Positions 43,840-53,666 of a stretch of 64,000 nt of DNA are shown piece after piece (position 1 is the stretch's first letter; each line of letters begins with the position of its first letter). A program made the position numbers and the translations under genes. A model generated the notes under the pieces. That model had not been told where the DNA came from, searched no databases, and saw only the letters and a list, made by a program, of their open reading frames with translations. This stretch comes from Calothrix brevissima NIES-22 (GTDB lineage: Bacteria; Cyanobacteriota; Cyanobacteriia; Cyanobacteriales; Nostocaceae), in the NCBI RefSeq assembly GCF_002367995.1, contig NZ_AP018207.1, forward strand, positions 7,674,199 to 7,738,198. Reading direction: 5' to 3'.

Positions 43840-45060
43840 TTACTCAAATAAATAATTTTTGATATATTGTAAAAACATATCAACAGTATGATTAGATTGG
43901 AAGTTTTCAATAACATATTGATATCCCAAGTTTGCCATCTGAGTCATTTGCTTTGGGTTTTCAATTAATATATTAATAACTTCTCGAAGTGTCTCAACAG
44001 AATTTTCTGAATCTGTATCAATTAAGAAACCACTATGTCCATCTTTAATGGCTTCTGTTACTCCACCATTTCGACCACCAATTACAACATTTTCAAAGTA
44101 AGCAGCTTCTAAGAAACTAATACCAAAACCTTCAAAGTCATTCCCATTTTGATATTGATTGGGCATGATAAAAATAGAACTGATATTGAGAAGAGAAAAT
44201 TTTTCTCTATCATCAAATTCCCCCACAAGTAAAACTTGTTTATCTAATTTTAAAGAAGAAATCAGAGATTTTAGAGATGGAAATTCTTCGCCATCACCCA
44301 TAATTATGTAAATTATGTCTTGATTTTTCTTAATTATCGGTTCAAGAGATTTAATCGCTAAATCAATACCTTTACGCTTCACTAAGCGACATATACTAGA
44401 AATAACTATTTTTCCTCGCAAATTGCTATGAAAAATTTGTTCTAAATCCTCTATAGGGTAAAGAGTAGTCTCCTGTAAATAATTAACATCAATGCCAGGA
44501 TATAAAATGTAATGAGGTGTTTTGATACTAGATTGTAAGGTTTTAAACAAGGTTGCTGTTGCTTGGGAATTAAATATTAGCAACTTGGCTTTGGCGCTAA
44601 TATCAGCAAACCAGTGAAAATCATCTTTAGAGGCAACAATAATATCTTTACCATGTAATATAATGGCGTATTGAACATGGAAGAATTGCAGCAGAGAAAT
44701 CCATCTTTTGGAGATGGGGCTGATCGTCCAATTGACGATTACAAATGTTTGCTGACGATGGCGAAGCCAAAACCATATTTGCTGTAGTTCCAGCCATCGT
44801 AGTTGGCAAATATAAAGTAGTGAGTAAAACTTACGTTTTAGTAAACCTTTGTTCTGAAAGGGCTTTATCCAAGAAAAATCTTGTGGCGCAGAGACTTTAA
44901 AAAGATAACTATCATTTTGAATGTTAGATGTCAAAACCTGCTCTAAAATTCCTTTTTCATTTAATTTTTCGGCGAGTTGAAATGTATATTCAGCCACGCC
45001 TCCACGCATGGGTTTAAAGTCTGTAGCCAGAATAGTAATTGTTTTACTCATGTATGTCAT
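43840..45060 (-). CDS. Glycosyltransferase family 4
   Basis: This 406-residue GT-B enzyme has KPMRGGVAEYTFQLAEKL at the donor-side loop, VVKRKGIDLAIKSL-type sequence (RLVKRKGIDLAIKSL) at the C-terminal domain entry, and the retaining signature FEGFGISFLEAAYFENVVI followed by GRNGGVTEAI. ATG codons at 45060 and 45051 are both possible starts. It is separated from its upstream neighbour by 67 bases and from its downstream neighbour by 12. Confidence 0.92.
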   Translation of the reverse strand: MTYMSKTITILATDFKPMRGGVAEYTFQLAEKLNEKGILEQVLTSNIQNDSYLFKVSAPQDFSWIKPFQNKGLLKRKFYSLLYICQLRWLELQQIWFWLRHRQQTFVIVNWTISPISKRWISLLQFFHVQYAIILHGKDIIVASKDDFHWFADISAKAKLLIFNSQATATLFKTLQSSIKTPHYILYPGIDVNYLQETTLYPIEDLEQIFHSNLRGKIVISSICRLVKRKGIDLAIKSLEPIIKKNQDIIYIIMGDGEEFPSLKSLISSLKLDKQVLLVGEFDDREKFSLLNISSIFIMPNQYQNGNDFEGFGISFLEAAYFENVVIGGRNGGVTEAIKDGHSGFLIDTDSENSVETLREVINILIENPKQMTQMANLGYQYVIENFQSNHTVDMFLQYIKNYLFE

Positions 45061-45127
45061 TCAATTTAATTTAAATAATTTACTTTAATAATTATTAGAT
45101 TTTTATCTGGGCTATTCAAAAACCTGC

Positions 45128-46369
45128 TTATCTAATTGCAGATGACGCTGATAAAACCTGCTCGTATAGTTCAATGTACCGTGTTGCTTGCAATTCTAAG
45201 GAATATTCTGCCAGAGCGATCGCTCTACAGTTTTTTCTCATGTTTTGCCGTAACTGTTCATCTTCCAGTAATTGGACAATACCATGACAAAAGTCTTGTG
45301 TATTTTCTGGTTCAGCTAAGTAACCTGTAATTCCTGGACGTACTAAATCTGGTACGCCACCTATCTTAAAAGATACCATTGGCGTACCACAAGCCATGCT
45401 CTCTTGTAGTACCAAGGGTAAATTATCAGCACGGGTAGGAAAGATAAACAAATCAGCCGCAGAGTATGCTATTGACTTGAGGCGATCGCTGTTCAGATAA
45501 CCAAGGCTCAGAACTTTCATTCCCACCTGCTTGGCAATTTCTTCTCCTTTATTACCAAATGTCAATAATACAGTTTCGTCTTTCAGAGATTCCGGTAGAT
45601 TTTGTAGAGCATTAAAAAGCAAATCTCCTCCCTTGCGCTTATCGTTCAGGTTAGTAGCTCCAAACATGATAATTTTCTGATTTACTGGTAAACCGAGTAC
45701 TACCCTGCACAGTTGAGAATCAATTGGTTGGTAAGCTGCTGTATCAATTCCATAAGGAATGCAGTGAATAGGGAAACAACTGAGCATACTTGTTTTAGCC
45801 TGCTCTGCTAACCAATTGCTAGGAGTAACAATAGTTAGATTTGAATTACTGTAAACCCAATTTTTCAGTTTCCACTCTACTCGAGTATTATCACGGTAAA
45901 TATGCGGATATCTATCTAAATAGGGACATTTACCACACCCAATTTTCCAGCGATCGCAATCATAACTGTAAGCACAGTGTCCGGTAAAACTCCACATATC
46001 ATGGAGTGTAAAAACAGCCGGCTTACTTTTTGTTAGTTTGGCAAGAGCTAGATAATTGAACCAACCGTAAGAGCCATGAATATTATGTAAATTTAAAATA
46101 TCAGCTTCTTGATAAAATGGATGTTTGGGAATATTAAAACTGCTTAATATATTTATATAAAGTAAGCCAAATCTACCATTAAAACGAAATAATTGGTCAT
46201 TAAGATCGTGGTTTTGTGAAATAACTTCAACCCTGGCATCTGAAGTTAATGCTTCACCTACCAATAATTTAGAGTTTATTTCTTTATTGAGTAAACCTTG
46301 ATGGAGGCGATAGGCAGCTATAGCTGCTCCTCCACCAATGTCGGATTGATTAATATGCAATATATTCAT
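45128..46369 (-). CDS. Glycosyltransferase family 4 (WcaL/WcfI-like)
   Basis: This 413-residue GT-B enzyme begins MNILHINQSDIGGGAAIAAYRLHQGLL, with the characteristic GGGAAIAAYRL loop, followed by LHNIHGSYGWFNYL and TLHDMWSFTGHCAYSYDC, with the cysteine-rich C-DRW-GCGKCPYL segment typical of this subgroup. The C-terminal domain contains LNDKRKGGDLLFNAL and DNLPLVLQESMACGTPMVSF. These features match a well-populated subfamily found in exopolysaccharide clusters. It lies 49 bases downstream of the next GT gene. Confidence 0.93.
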   Translation of the reverse strand: MNILHINQSDIGGGAAIAAYRLHQGLLNKEINSKLLVGEALTSDARVEVISQNHDLNDQLFRFNGRFGLLYINILSSFNIPKHPFYQEADILNLHNIHGSYGWFNYLALAKLTKSKPAVFTLHDMWSFTGHCAYSYDCDRWKIGCGKCPYLDRYPHIYRDNTRVEWKLKNWVYSNSNLTIVTPSNWLAEQAKTSMLSCFPIHCIPYGIDTAAYQPIDSQLCRVVLGLPVNQKIIMFGATNLNDKRKGGDLLFNALQNLPESLKDETVLLTFGNKGEEIAKQVGMKVLSLGYLNSDRLKSIAYSAADLFIFPTRADNLPLVLQESMACGTPMVSFKIGGVPDLVRPGITGYLAEPENTQDFCHGIVQLLEDEQLRQNMRKNCRAIALAEYSLELQATRYIELYEQVLSASSAIR

Positions 46370-46418
46370 GTAGTTTGTCTAAATATAAAAAATTATTAAT
46401 AAATTCCGCCTATCTAAT

Positions 46419-48074
46419 TTAAGTTAAATAGATTAATTTTAGTAAGCGATAGTACAACCATTGGGGCAGCAATAATTGCAGCCGCCCGAACCGACCAAAT
46501 CCACTGCTTCTAATTGTATTAATCCAGAGGCTTAAACGCTGAAAGAAAGATTTAGGAAAATGATTTACTTTAATCAAATCATCAACGTTGGTCTTTTCTT
46601 GACCACTGGCATAGGAAAACAATTTTGGTAAGAAAACGTCTGGCTCGCTAATCAATATTTGATCTATTATTGGTTCTGTAGATAAAGTAAGCCGTGGAGT
46701 TGTGGCAGCACGATCGTATACATCTTCCAAAAAGCATTGCCAGTTACTTCCGGTATGAGTTTCTACAATTTGTTTTTTAGTCTGTTCCCCAATTAATAAT
46801 CTCAATTCTTCGTTTTCAATTAAGTCAGACAGAACTTTTGTGTATTCCTCCCGATCGCGCACCCGGATCAAGTGTTTATCCAGACCTGGTGCATCAGAAC
46901 CAAGTATCCCACAGGCATCAGAGAATGGATAGCGGCTTACTAAAGGTACGCCGTAGCTTCCGGCTTCTAATAATGATGTGATTGAGATGATTGGGAAAGT
47001 ATCAACATATATGTCAGCAGCTTGATAAAAAATTGCTGTGTCTTCACGCTCTCCAAATACTTTAATTCTTCCCTGTGTTTGTTCAATAGCTATCGTCCAA
47101 TCCTCACTTTTATCTGGGCCAATAACTATTAGAATAGCCTGTTTATATCGCTCTAATAATGGAACATGTAGATCGGCATAGCTGATTTTGTCAACTTTTC
47201 TGTACTTAGGTGCCCTGGCAATCGAAAGAATGACAATGCTATCTTCTGTTAGACCTAGTTGCTGCTTTGCTTCTGAGCGGGACAGTATTCTATGTATAGG
47301 ATTTAAAATTATTGGCAGCAATACATTGCGCTGTCTCTCAATTCCTCTACGTTCTTGTGATAAGTGCAAACCAGACCAACGCAGATTTGCTACTATATCA
47401 CTAATACTTACTCCCACCCATAAACCGTGATCAGCATGGTTAACAAGTATAATTGGCGGACAATTTTGTTTATCTGCAAATGCAATTAATGGAATGATAT
47501 CAGCAGGCATTATATGTAATATAACAACATCTGCTGATGCAGCTATTTTACGTAATTTCTTTGCCCAAGATATAACATTACCAGGCGTTTCATTTAGGGC
47601 ATATATATTACTATTACTATTATGTATAACTTCTCTAAAAACTTTTGGTACATTCAAAAATGATTGTTGCGTTAACACAAGAGAGTGCGAACGCCCTTTA
47701 TCTTGCTGAATCCAACGTAATATCATTCTAGAATGCCCGCCAATACTGGCTACAGAGGTGGCAACATGTAGAACATTTTTTATAGTTCCAGATGATAAGG
47801 TGTTTTTTTGTATAGGAAAGCTTGATGATAAGGTCTTTTTTCCAACAGTAACAAATATTTGTTCTAGCTCTGGACTAACAAAAATACCACCATGTCGCAA
47901 AAAGGCATATAAAGCTGCACTCTGACCATAGATTACAGCTTCGTTGTATTTGCCATTCTCTGCAAAGTCTCTAGCCTGAGCAACAATATTTTGAAAAACA
48001 TTGAAGTTTTCTTGGATGAGGCAGCTGCCTTCTTCACGCCAAATGTTGAGCGTGTTATCAACTATTTTCTCCAT
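46419..48074 (-). CDS. GT-B-fold glycosyltransferase with N-terminal extension
   Basis: This 551-residue protein has about 90 extra N-terminal residues predicted as helical (possibly a protein-interaction segment). A GT-B core follows with VLHVATSVASIGGHSRMILRW (donor-side loop), ILVNHADHGLWVGVSISDIVANL and SIARAPKYRKVDKISY at the C-terminal domain entry. The retaining region TFPIISITSLLEAGSYGVPLV keeps only the second glutamate of the usual pair. Probably an active transferase, less certain than its neighbours. An 89-base gap separates it from the GT-C gene. Confidence 0.78.
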   Translation of the reverse strand: MEKIVDNTLNIWREEGSCLIQENFNVFQNIVAQARDFAENGKYNEAVIYGQSAALYAFLRHGGIFVSPELEQIFVTVGKKTLSSSFPIQKNTLSSGTIKNVLHVATSVASIGGHSRMILRWIQQDKGRSHSLVLTQQSFLNVPKVFREVIHNSNSNIYALNETPGNVISWAKKLRKIAASADVVILHIMPADIIPLIAFADKQNCPPIILVNHADHGLWVGVSISDIVANLRWSGLHLSQERRGIERQRNVLLPIILNPIHRILSRSEAKQQLGLTEDSIVILSIARAPKYRKVDKISYADLHVPLLERYKQAILIVIGPDKSEDWTIAIEQTQGRIKVFGEREDTAIFYQAADIYVDTFPIISITSLLEAGSYGVPLVSRYPFSDACGILGSDAPGLDKHLIRVRDREEYTKVLSDLIENEELRLLIGEQTKKQIVETHTGSNWQCFLEDVYDRAATTPRLTLSTEPIIDQILISEPDVFLPKLFSYASGQEKTNVDDLIKVNHFPKSFFQRLSLWINTIRSSGFGRFGRLQLLLPQWLYYRLLKLIYLT

Positions 48075-48163
48075 TAATATTCTTTTCCTAAATTTAGAAA
48101 GCTTGGCAGGATATTACAAAAATGTCACAACTTAAAATTAGCATTGCTTTATTACAAAATAAC

Positions 48164-49741
48164 TCAGCGAGTATATAACTTGTAAGGCCCATAAGGACGA
48201 GACTCGCTTTTTAAAGCTTTCTGTTCTTTTTTTTCTGAACTTATATTTTTATTTTGGCTATCTGTAAAAGTTTTTTGTAATTTAAAACCCATTGATTCCA
48301 TTCTTTGAATCATTTCAGAACTGATATTATATTGGGCAGTAACCGCATCATCAATACCAGCAATGAACTGCCTAAGTTTCATATCAGATGCAGCACTAAT
48401 ATTCTTCTCCCGTTGTTCATTTTGCAAGTCGAAAGGAAAAAACATTTTCCAACCAAGTTCGCGACCAGCATAATATAATTCTATGGCGTTGACATAGACT
48501 TTATGGGAAGTATCATTTATCATCGCGACTCCAGCATTATGTAAAATAATGGGGTCTCTACTTTCTTTTTGGCTCAGGGCCAATACCGGACGCACAATTA
48601 AAGATAAAACGATAGACCAGGTTAGTAGGATAATTACAATACTATAAACTACTCGCAAATGATTTTTTTTATGTTTAGATTCAAAAGATTTGTAAATACC
48701 AACAATCATGTATATGATGTACGGTAAAAGATAAATGGCACGAAATGTATAAAATTTACTACTCGTTAGAAGTGCGCCCATGAAGATTAGAGTTAGGTTT
48801 AATGTTTTATTTCGTGAATAAAACATTCCCACTAAAGCAATTATCGGTAGTAGCGGATTAATTTTATAGGTGATAATTACATCATTCAAGTTTGATTTGA
48901 GTTCTGCCAAGAAATTGGCGCGATTTCTTAATGTTCTATCGCCACTAGCCATAACTTGTAAATCGCTCAATGACATAGTAAACTGTTGCCATATGGGAAT
49001 AGTTAACAGGCAGGCTGTGATTATTCCACCGATGACAAATGCGATTATTTGCCACAAGGTTATTTTCCAATTTTTACTAACTATTTGTACTTGCCAGATT
49101 AGTTCAGCAAATTCCAGCAAAACTAGCGGATATAAAAGAACAGCAGATGGCCAAACAAACATATTGGCAGCAGCCACACTTCCTGCTAGAAACACCAGCC
49201 ATGTAAATTTTTGCGCATTCTGGAATTTGTTAAATGCAAGTCTCAGCAGCCAGCAACAGCCAAAACAGAATGCAAAAGCCCAGCAGTCAATGCGTGCACC
49301 ACGGTAACTTTGCACAAACATAGGCTCTAGCAAAAAAGTTAGAGCTAATAGCCATGAAATCGCCTTGGGAGTTTTTCGAGATAACAACCATACTAATAAT
49401 GCTGTCGCTGCAATCATTCCGCCGATAACTGAAGTTAATCTAGGCCCAAAAATAGAGAGATTGCTAGCTCTAAAAGCTAGTTCTTGCAATGTTACGCCTA
49501 GATAAGAATACAAAAAAACTGGTCTTTGTGCTGCAACCGACCAGTTAATTGACCAATCTGTATGAGGTTCAAGTGTGAGTCTACCATATTCGATGATTTG
49601 GACTTCATCATTCCATGCTGGGGGAGAAATTGTGATTGTACTTAAATGCACTATAAATACTATGAATAGTGCAATACTCCATGCAAGCCAAAGCTGATAA
49701 TTTGCTAACTTGCTAGAATTTTTCCACGAAATAGATAACAT
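48164..49741 (-). CDS. GT-C-type membrane glycosyltransferase (ArnT/PMT-like)
   Basis: This 525-residue protein has about 11 hydrophobic segments and an extended loop after the first, carrying PPAWNDEVQIIEYGRL (about 36-51). The acidic pair in NDE is the catalytic-type motif of GT-C enzymes such as ArnT. The C-terminal ~130 residues are soluble, basic and lysine-rich (SSEKKEQKALKSESRPYG). GT-C enzymes use polyprenyl-phosphate sugars on the outer face of the membrane. The two genes that usually supply such a donor, a GtrB-like GT2 and a small SMR-type membrane protein, lie immediately upstream at 49837-51306. Confidence 0.82.
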   Translation of the reverse strand: MLSISWKNSSKLANYQLWLAWSIALFIVFIVHLSTITISPPAWNDEVQIIEYGRLTLEPHTDWSINWSVAAQRPVFLYSYLGVTLQELAFRASNLSIFGPRLTSVIGGMIAATALLVWLLSRKTPKAISWLLALTFLLEPMFVQSYRGARIDCWAFAFCFGCCWLLRLAFNKFQNAQKFTWLVFLAGSVAAANMFVWPSAVLLYPLVLLEFAELIWQVQIVSKNWKITLWQIIAFVIGGIITACLLTIPIWQQFTMSLSDLQVMASGDRTLRNRANFLAELKSNLNDVIITYKINPLLPIIALVGMFYSRNKTLNLTLIFMGALLTSSKFYTFRAIYLLPYIIYMIVGIYKSFESKHKKNHLRVVYSIVIILLTWSIVLSLIVRPVLALSQKESRDPIILHNAGVAMINDTSHKVYVNAIELYYAGRELGWKMFFPFDLQNEQREKNISAASDMKLRQFIAGIDDAVTAQYNISSEMIQRMESMGFKLQKTFTDSQNKNISSEKKEQKALKSESRPYGPYKLYTR

Positions 49742-49836
49742 AATTACAATTTTTTATTAGCTAATTTTTGTCATAATGCTAGGTAATGAGAAGACTACAT
49801 TCGCTGGGGTAGTAAATTGAATCTAGGCTGAATTTT

Positions 49837-50820
49837 TTAGATATTTCTATCGGTTATCTCCTCGACAATATAACGCGGACGACGCCGCGATTCATCTAGC
49901 GATCGCCAGATGTATTCTCCCAAACCACCCATCATGAGCATTTGCGTACCGCCTAATACTAGGACGACAACCATTAAAGATGACCAACCTGGTGTGGGAT
50001 GCCCAAAGATGGCATTGAAAACCACAAATCCAGCAAAAATAAAACCTAATAAAGCAACAATAAACCCTATGTAGGACATAAGGCGAATGGGTAGATAGCT
50101 AAAAGATGTCAGCGAATCGACAACTAGTTTGAGCTTTTTCTCTAAACTCCAGCCGGATCTGCCATGCGATCGCACGTGTTTATCATAGGTAATATAAGCC
50201 TGGCGAAAACCCATCCAGGTAATTAAGGCCATCAGGCTCACATTACTTTCATTAAAATTACTTAAATTTTCGATGACTCGACGGTCGATGAGGAAAAAAT
50301 CAGCACCAGTGGCTGGCATTTGTTTCATGCCAACTACCTGACGCATCAAGAAATAATACAAGCGAGCAAAACCAATTTTACTGGCTTTTTCACCAGGACG
50401 ACGTTTACGAACTGCCCAAACTACTTGCGCGCCTTCATTCCACTCTGCCAAGAGTTCTGGTAGGGTTTCAGGAGGATCTTGCAAGTCTGCGGCCATGATC
50501 GCTGCACAGTCACCCTGAGCATAGTGCAAACCACAGGTCATAGCTGTATGGGAACCAAAATTCCGCGAAAAACGAATACCGCGAACCCGTGAATCTCGTT
50601 TGGCTATATTGGCGATCGCTGCAAATGTTTTATCAGCTGAATGATCGTCTACCACAATCCATTCCCAATCGATTGTTAAGGAATCTAGTACTTCCACAAG
50701 ACGCTCATAAAGTAAGGGCAGATTTTCTGCTTCATTGTAAGCTGGAGTAACTATCGACAGCAGAGATCTTTTGACTTCGCCCTTATATGATGGCGATATC
50801 TGTAAATCATACTTTCTCAT
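49837..50820 (-). CDS. Polyprenyl-phosphate glycosyltransferase (GtrB/ArnC/DPM1-like GT2)
   Basis: This 327-residue protein has a GT2 domain (1-235) with LSIVTPAYNEAENLPLLYERL, WIVVDDHSADKT, MAADLQDPPE (DxD-type metal site at about 110) and GADFFLIDRRVIENL. Two transmembrane helices follow (about 245-270 and 280-305), then a cytoplasmic tail. This is the architecture of enzymes that attach a sugar to undecaprenyl phosphate. With the SMR-type protein (possible flippase) and the GT-C enzyme it forms a three-gene module for decorating a glycan outside the membrane. Confidence 0.93.
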   Translation of the reverse strand: MRKYDLQISPSYKGEVKRSLLSIVTPAYNEAENLPLLYERLVEVLDSLTIDWEWIVVDDHSADKTFAAIANIAKRDSRVRGIRFSRNFGSHTAMTCGLHYAQGDCAAIMAADLQDPPETLPELLAEWNEGAQVVWAVRKRRPGEKASKIGFARLYYFLMRQVVGMKQMPATGADFFLIDRRVIENLSNFNESNVSLMALITWMGFRQAYITYDKHVRSHGRSGWSLEKKLKLVVDSLTSFSYLPIRLMSYIGFIVALLGFIFAGFVVFNAIFGHPTPGWSSLMVVVLVLGGTQMLMMGGLGEYIWRSLDESRRRPRYIVEEITDRNI

Positions 50821-50931
50821 AGCTTTGATACTCTCAATTGATGAGGTTTCTTCAAGAGGAAATTTTAGATCTTAAATTTTAGATTTTCGATTGAGTCAAT
50901 TTTTATCTCAAATCCTCAATCCAAAATTAAT

Positions 50932-51306
50932 TCACTTGCCACCAATCAGAACTATTCCCGTTAAAACCACAGCTAAACCAACAAAGTGGCGAAATGTCAT
51001 TGATTCTTTAAATACAACTGTGGCACCTAAGGTGACCAAAACAAATGTCATGCTAACTAAGAGCGGGTAGGCAATATTGAGAGGTTCTGTGGAAATAACT
51101 CGGAACCAGACAAGACTAGCCAAACCGTACAATATAAAACCAATGTCAAACAATGGTTGACTAACTAAGCGCAACAAAGAATTTAATAGTTCATCTGCAT
51201 TTCCTCCTAATCCACCAGCACGAACTACTCCAATTCGCAACAAAATATTAGCTGTTACGGTCAAAACAGCACTCAATATGACTAAATATAAGCCGTTAGT
51301 TGTCAT
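50932..51306 (-). CDS. Small EamA/SMR-type membrane protein (candidate lipid-linked sugar flippase)
   Basis: This protein of about 124 residues has four transmembrane helices (about 5-23, 45-65, 72-93 and 100-120 from the ATG at 51306). The pattern VLTVTANILLRIG, FILYGLASLVWFRVIS, NIAYPLLVSMTFVLVTLGATVVF and VGLAVVLTGIVLIG fits the SMR/ArnE-ArnF group. GTG at 51330 is an alternative start. In ArnE/ArnF systems such proteins flip undecaprenyl-phosphate aminoarabinose; here the neighbouring GtrB-like and GT-C genes make the same role plausible for an unknown sugar. Confidence 0.82.
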   Translation of the reverse strand: MTTNGLYLVILSAVLTVTANILLRIGVVRAGGLGGNADELLNSLLRLVSQPLFDIGFILYGLASLVWFRVISTEPLNIAYPLLVSMTFVLVTLGATVVFKESMTFRHFVGLAVVLTGIVLIGGK

Positions 51307-51496
51307 CTCTTTTTTAAGCCGTAAATTCACGATATTCTATCTATAGAAACCGCTAAATGCATCTCAATAAAAAACTCCATCCACGAAGGTTTCAGATTTT
51401 GGTCTAGCGATAGTAATATAAGAACGTTAAGAAAGCTGCAAGCGATCGCCCCCAAAAACAATCCAGAGCGATCGCATAATTCAAACCGCTTTTCAA

Positions 51497-52699
51497 TCAA
51501 ACCTGACAAAGTTCTTTGAGAACTTCAACCACTCGATCCTGCTGCTGTTGTGTCATATCGTGAAACAATGGCAAAATAATTGCCCGTTCTTGTGCCTGTT
51601 CGCTTTCAGTTAAACGCTGACATTTTCCTGGCTGACAATCACAGGTATCTTGCGCAATTCCGCATGACCAGGCTTCTATACTATAAGCAGGTTCGCGGTG
51701 AGCGCACATAATACCGCGTCGGGTAGATATCCCAGTATCTAACATCGCCTGCATCACTTGTACTTGGTCGCATTTCTCTGGTAGCCTTACGCAAAAGCTT
51801 TGCCAGTTACTTTTTGCCCAAGTTGGCTCTGTGGGTAACTTTAATCCCGGTACATCTCCTAGCTTTTCTTGATACCGTTGTGCCAAATAACGCCGACGTT
51901 CAATAATTTCCGGTAGACGCTTGAGTTGTTCCCGCCCTACTGCTGCTTGAATATCGGTCATGCGGTAGTTGTAACCCAACATCGGGTATGACTCAAATAT
52001 TACCTGCTTTGCACCGTGACGCACTGTATCAGGTACGCTCATCCCATGTTGTCGCCAGAGGCGAAATTGCTTGTCCCACTCTGGGTTTTTAGCGGTTAGC
52101 ATTCCACCGTCGCCAGTAGAGATGATTTTGCGGGGGTGGAAGGAAAAACAAGCTATATCTCCATGTGGCTTGCCAATTTTCTCCCACTGTCCATCCCAGA
52201 GAATTTCACTGCCGATCGCACAAGCTGCGTCTTCAATTACTGGTAAATTGTAACGGTGGGCAATTTCTAAAATGGCTTTCAGGTCACAAGGCATTCCGAT
52301 TTGATGGACTACCAAAATCGCACGGGTGCGATCGCTAATTACATCCTCAATTAACATCGGGTTGATGTTATATGTCTGTGGTTCAATATCCACAAACACT
52401 GGAATCGCACCGCAGTAGCGAATGCTATTAGCGGTAGCAATATAGGAATGGCTGACGGTAATTACTTCATCGCCAGTCTGTACACCTACAGCTAACAATG
52501 CCAAATGCAGCGCTGTAGTGCAATTGGAAACAGCACAAGCATACTTTGCCCCGACGTAGGCAGCAAACTCTTGCTCAAAAGCAGCAACTTCTGGCCCTTG
52601 TGTGACCCATCCGGCTAAAATTGGGCGTTTTGCTGCTTCTGCCTCAGCTTCCCCCATCCAAGGTTTAGCAATGGGGATAGTTTGGATTTTTTCAGACAT
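51497..52699 (-). CDS. DegT/DnrJ/EryC1 sugar aminotransferase with a cysteine-rich insertion
   Basis: This 400-residue PLP enzyme has VSNCTTALHLALLAVGVQTGDEVI, the aspartate in VIEDAACAIGSE, and the PLP lysine (about residue 190) in SFHPRKIISTGDGG. Near the C-terminus a short insertion (about residues 350-365) carries four cysteines in the order CGIAQDTC-DC-QPGKC. This is unusual for the family and could bind metal. The likely reaction is transfer of an amino group to a 3- or 4-keto nucleotide sugar. It overlaps the upstream epimerase gene by 8 bases, which, with the adjacent formyltransferase, suggests synthesis of an N-formylated amino sugar. Confidence 0.9.
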   Translation of the reverse strand: MSEKIQTIPIAKPWMGEAEAEAAKRPILAGWVTQGPEVAAFEQEFAAYVGAKYACAVSNCTTALHLALLAVGVQTGDEVITVSHSYIATANSIRYCGAIPVFVDIEPQTYNINPMLIEDVISDRTRAILVVHQIGMPCDLKAILEIAHRYNLPVIEDAACAIGSEILWDGQWEKIGKPHGDIACFSFHPRKIISTGDGGMLTAKNPEWDKQFRLWRQHGMSVPDTVRHGAKQVIFESYPMLGYNYRMTDIQAAVGREQLKRLPEIIERRRYLAQRYQEKLGDVPGLKLPTEPTWAKSNWQSFCVRLPEKCDQVQVMQAMLDTGISTRRGIMCAHREPAYSIEAWSCGIAQDTCDCQPGKCQRLTESEQAQERAIILPLFHDMTQQQQDRVVEVLKELCQV

Positions 52700-53666
52700 T
52701 GCTTGCTTCCTTTGCCAGCTTTTGTTCGCGCCACCAACTCACCAACCGCTTCAATCCTTCTTCCAGGGATACCTGTGCCTCAAAACCCAATAAATTCTTA
52801 GCTTTGCTCACATCTGCCAATCGGCGCTGTACAGGGTTGACTTTGCGTTCAGGGCCGTATTCTGGTTGCAAATCTGACCCCATGACTTTCGCCAAACTAT
52901 AAGCTAGGTCATTCAAGCTACTTTCCACACTACTGGCAATGTTAAACACCTCATCAGTAACATCAGCTTTAGCCGCCAAAATATTGGCTCTAGCAATGTC
53001 TTCGATATACACAAAATCCATTGTCTGTTTGCCATCACCAAAAATTAATGGTGGTTGTCCTGCGGCGATGCGCTCCATCCACCGAATCAAAACCTCAGTA
53101 TATACGCCGTAAATATCCATACGCGGGCCATAGACATTAAAGTAGCGCAACCCTACATAATCTAGCCCATACATATCATGGAAACTGCGTAATAAGCCCT
53201 CATTAAATACCTTGGCAGCACCGTAGATGGTGCGATTATTGTATGGGTGATGAGATTCTGTAGTCGGAAAATCCTCTGCCATACCGTAAATAGAAGCAGA
53301 GGAAGCGGCTACTACCTTTTTCACACCCGCTTTGACTGCTGCTTCTAAAACATTGAAAGTTCCATCTGCTAAAACTTCCAAGGCTAAACGTGGTTCTTCG
53401 GCACATTGAGTAATCCGAATGGCTGCTTGATGAAAGACGATATCAACGCCTTGCATGACTTCGCCTAGCAGTTTTTGATCTCTAATATCGCCTTCGACAA
53501 TTACTAAAGGCCCATGTTCTTTTGCCCAGGTCAGATTTTTGATTTGTCCGCGTGTGAAGTTATCGAGAATGATAATTTCTGATACGCCTTCATTGACTAA
53601 TAAATCGGCAATATGGGAACCTACTAAACCTGCTCCGCCTGTAATTAATACTCGGTTATTTTGCAT
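52692..53666 (-). CDS. NAD-dependent nucleotide-sugar epimerase/dehydratase
   Basis: This 324-residue extended SDR has the Rossmann motif TGGAGLVGSH at residues 9-18, the serine segment AASSASIYG and the catalytic YGAAK (about 150). YFNVYGPRMD and FVYIEDIARANILAA are also conserved. Substrate cannot be fixed from sequence; a UDP-sugar 4-epimerase or 4,6-dehydratase-like role fits. It overlaps the aminotransferase start (8 bases) and the formyltransferase end (11 bases), so all three are translated together. Confidence 0.9.
   Translation of the reverse strand: MQNNRVLITGGAGLVGSHIADLLVNEGVSEIIILDNFTRGQIKNLTWAKEHGPLVIVEGDIRDQKLLGEVMQGVDIVFHQAAIRITQCAEEPRLALEVLADGTFNVLEAAVKAGVKKVVAASSASIYGMAEDFPTTESHHPYNNRTIYGAAKVFNEGLLRSFHDMYGLDYVGLRYFNVYGPRMDIYGVYTEVLIRWMERIAAGQPPLIFGDGKQTMDFVYIEDIARANILAAKADVTDEVFNIASSVESSLNDLAYSLAKVMGSDLQPEYGPERKVNPVQRRLADVSKAKNLLGFEAQVSLEEGLKRLVSWWREQKLAKEASNV

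Noticed and set aside
51327-51509. 60-codon minus-strand frame between the DegT and SMR-type genes
   Set aside because: It overlaps the ends of both neighbours, has no clear ribosome binding site and no family resemblance.
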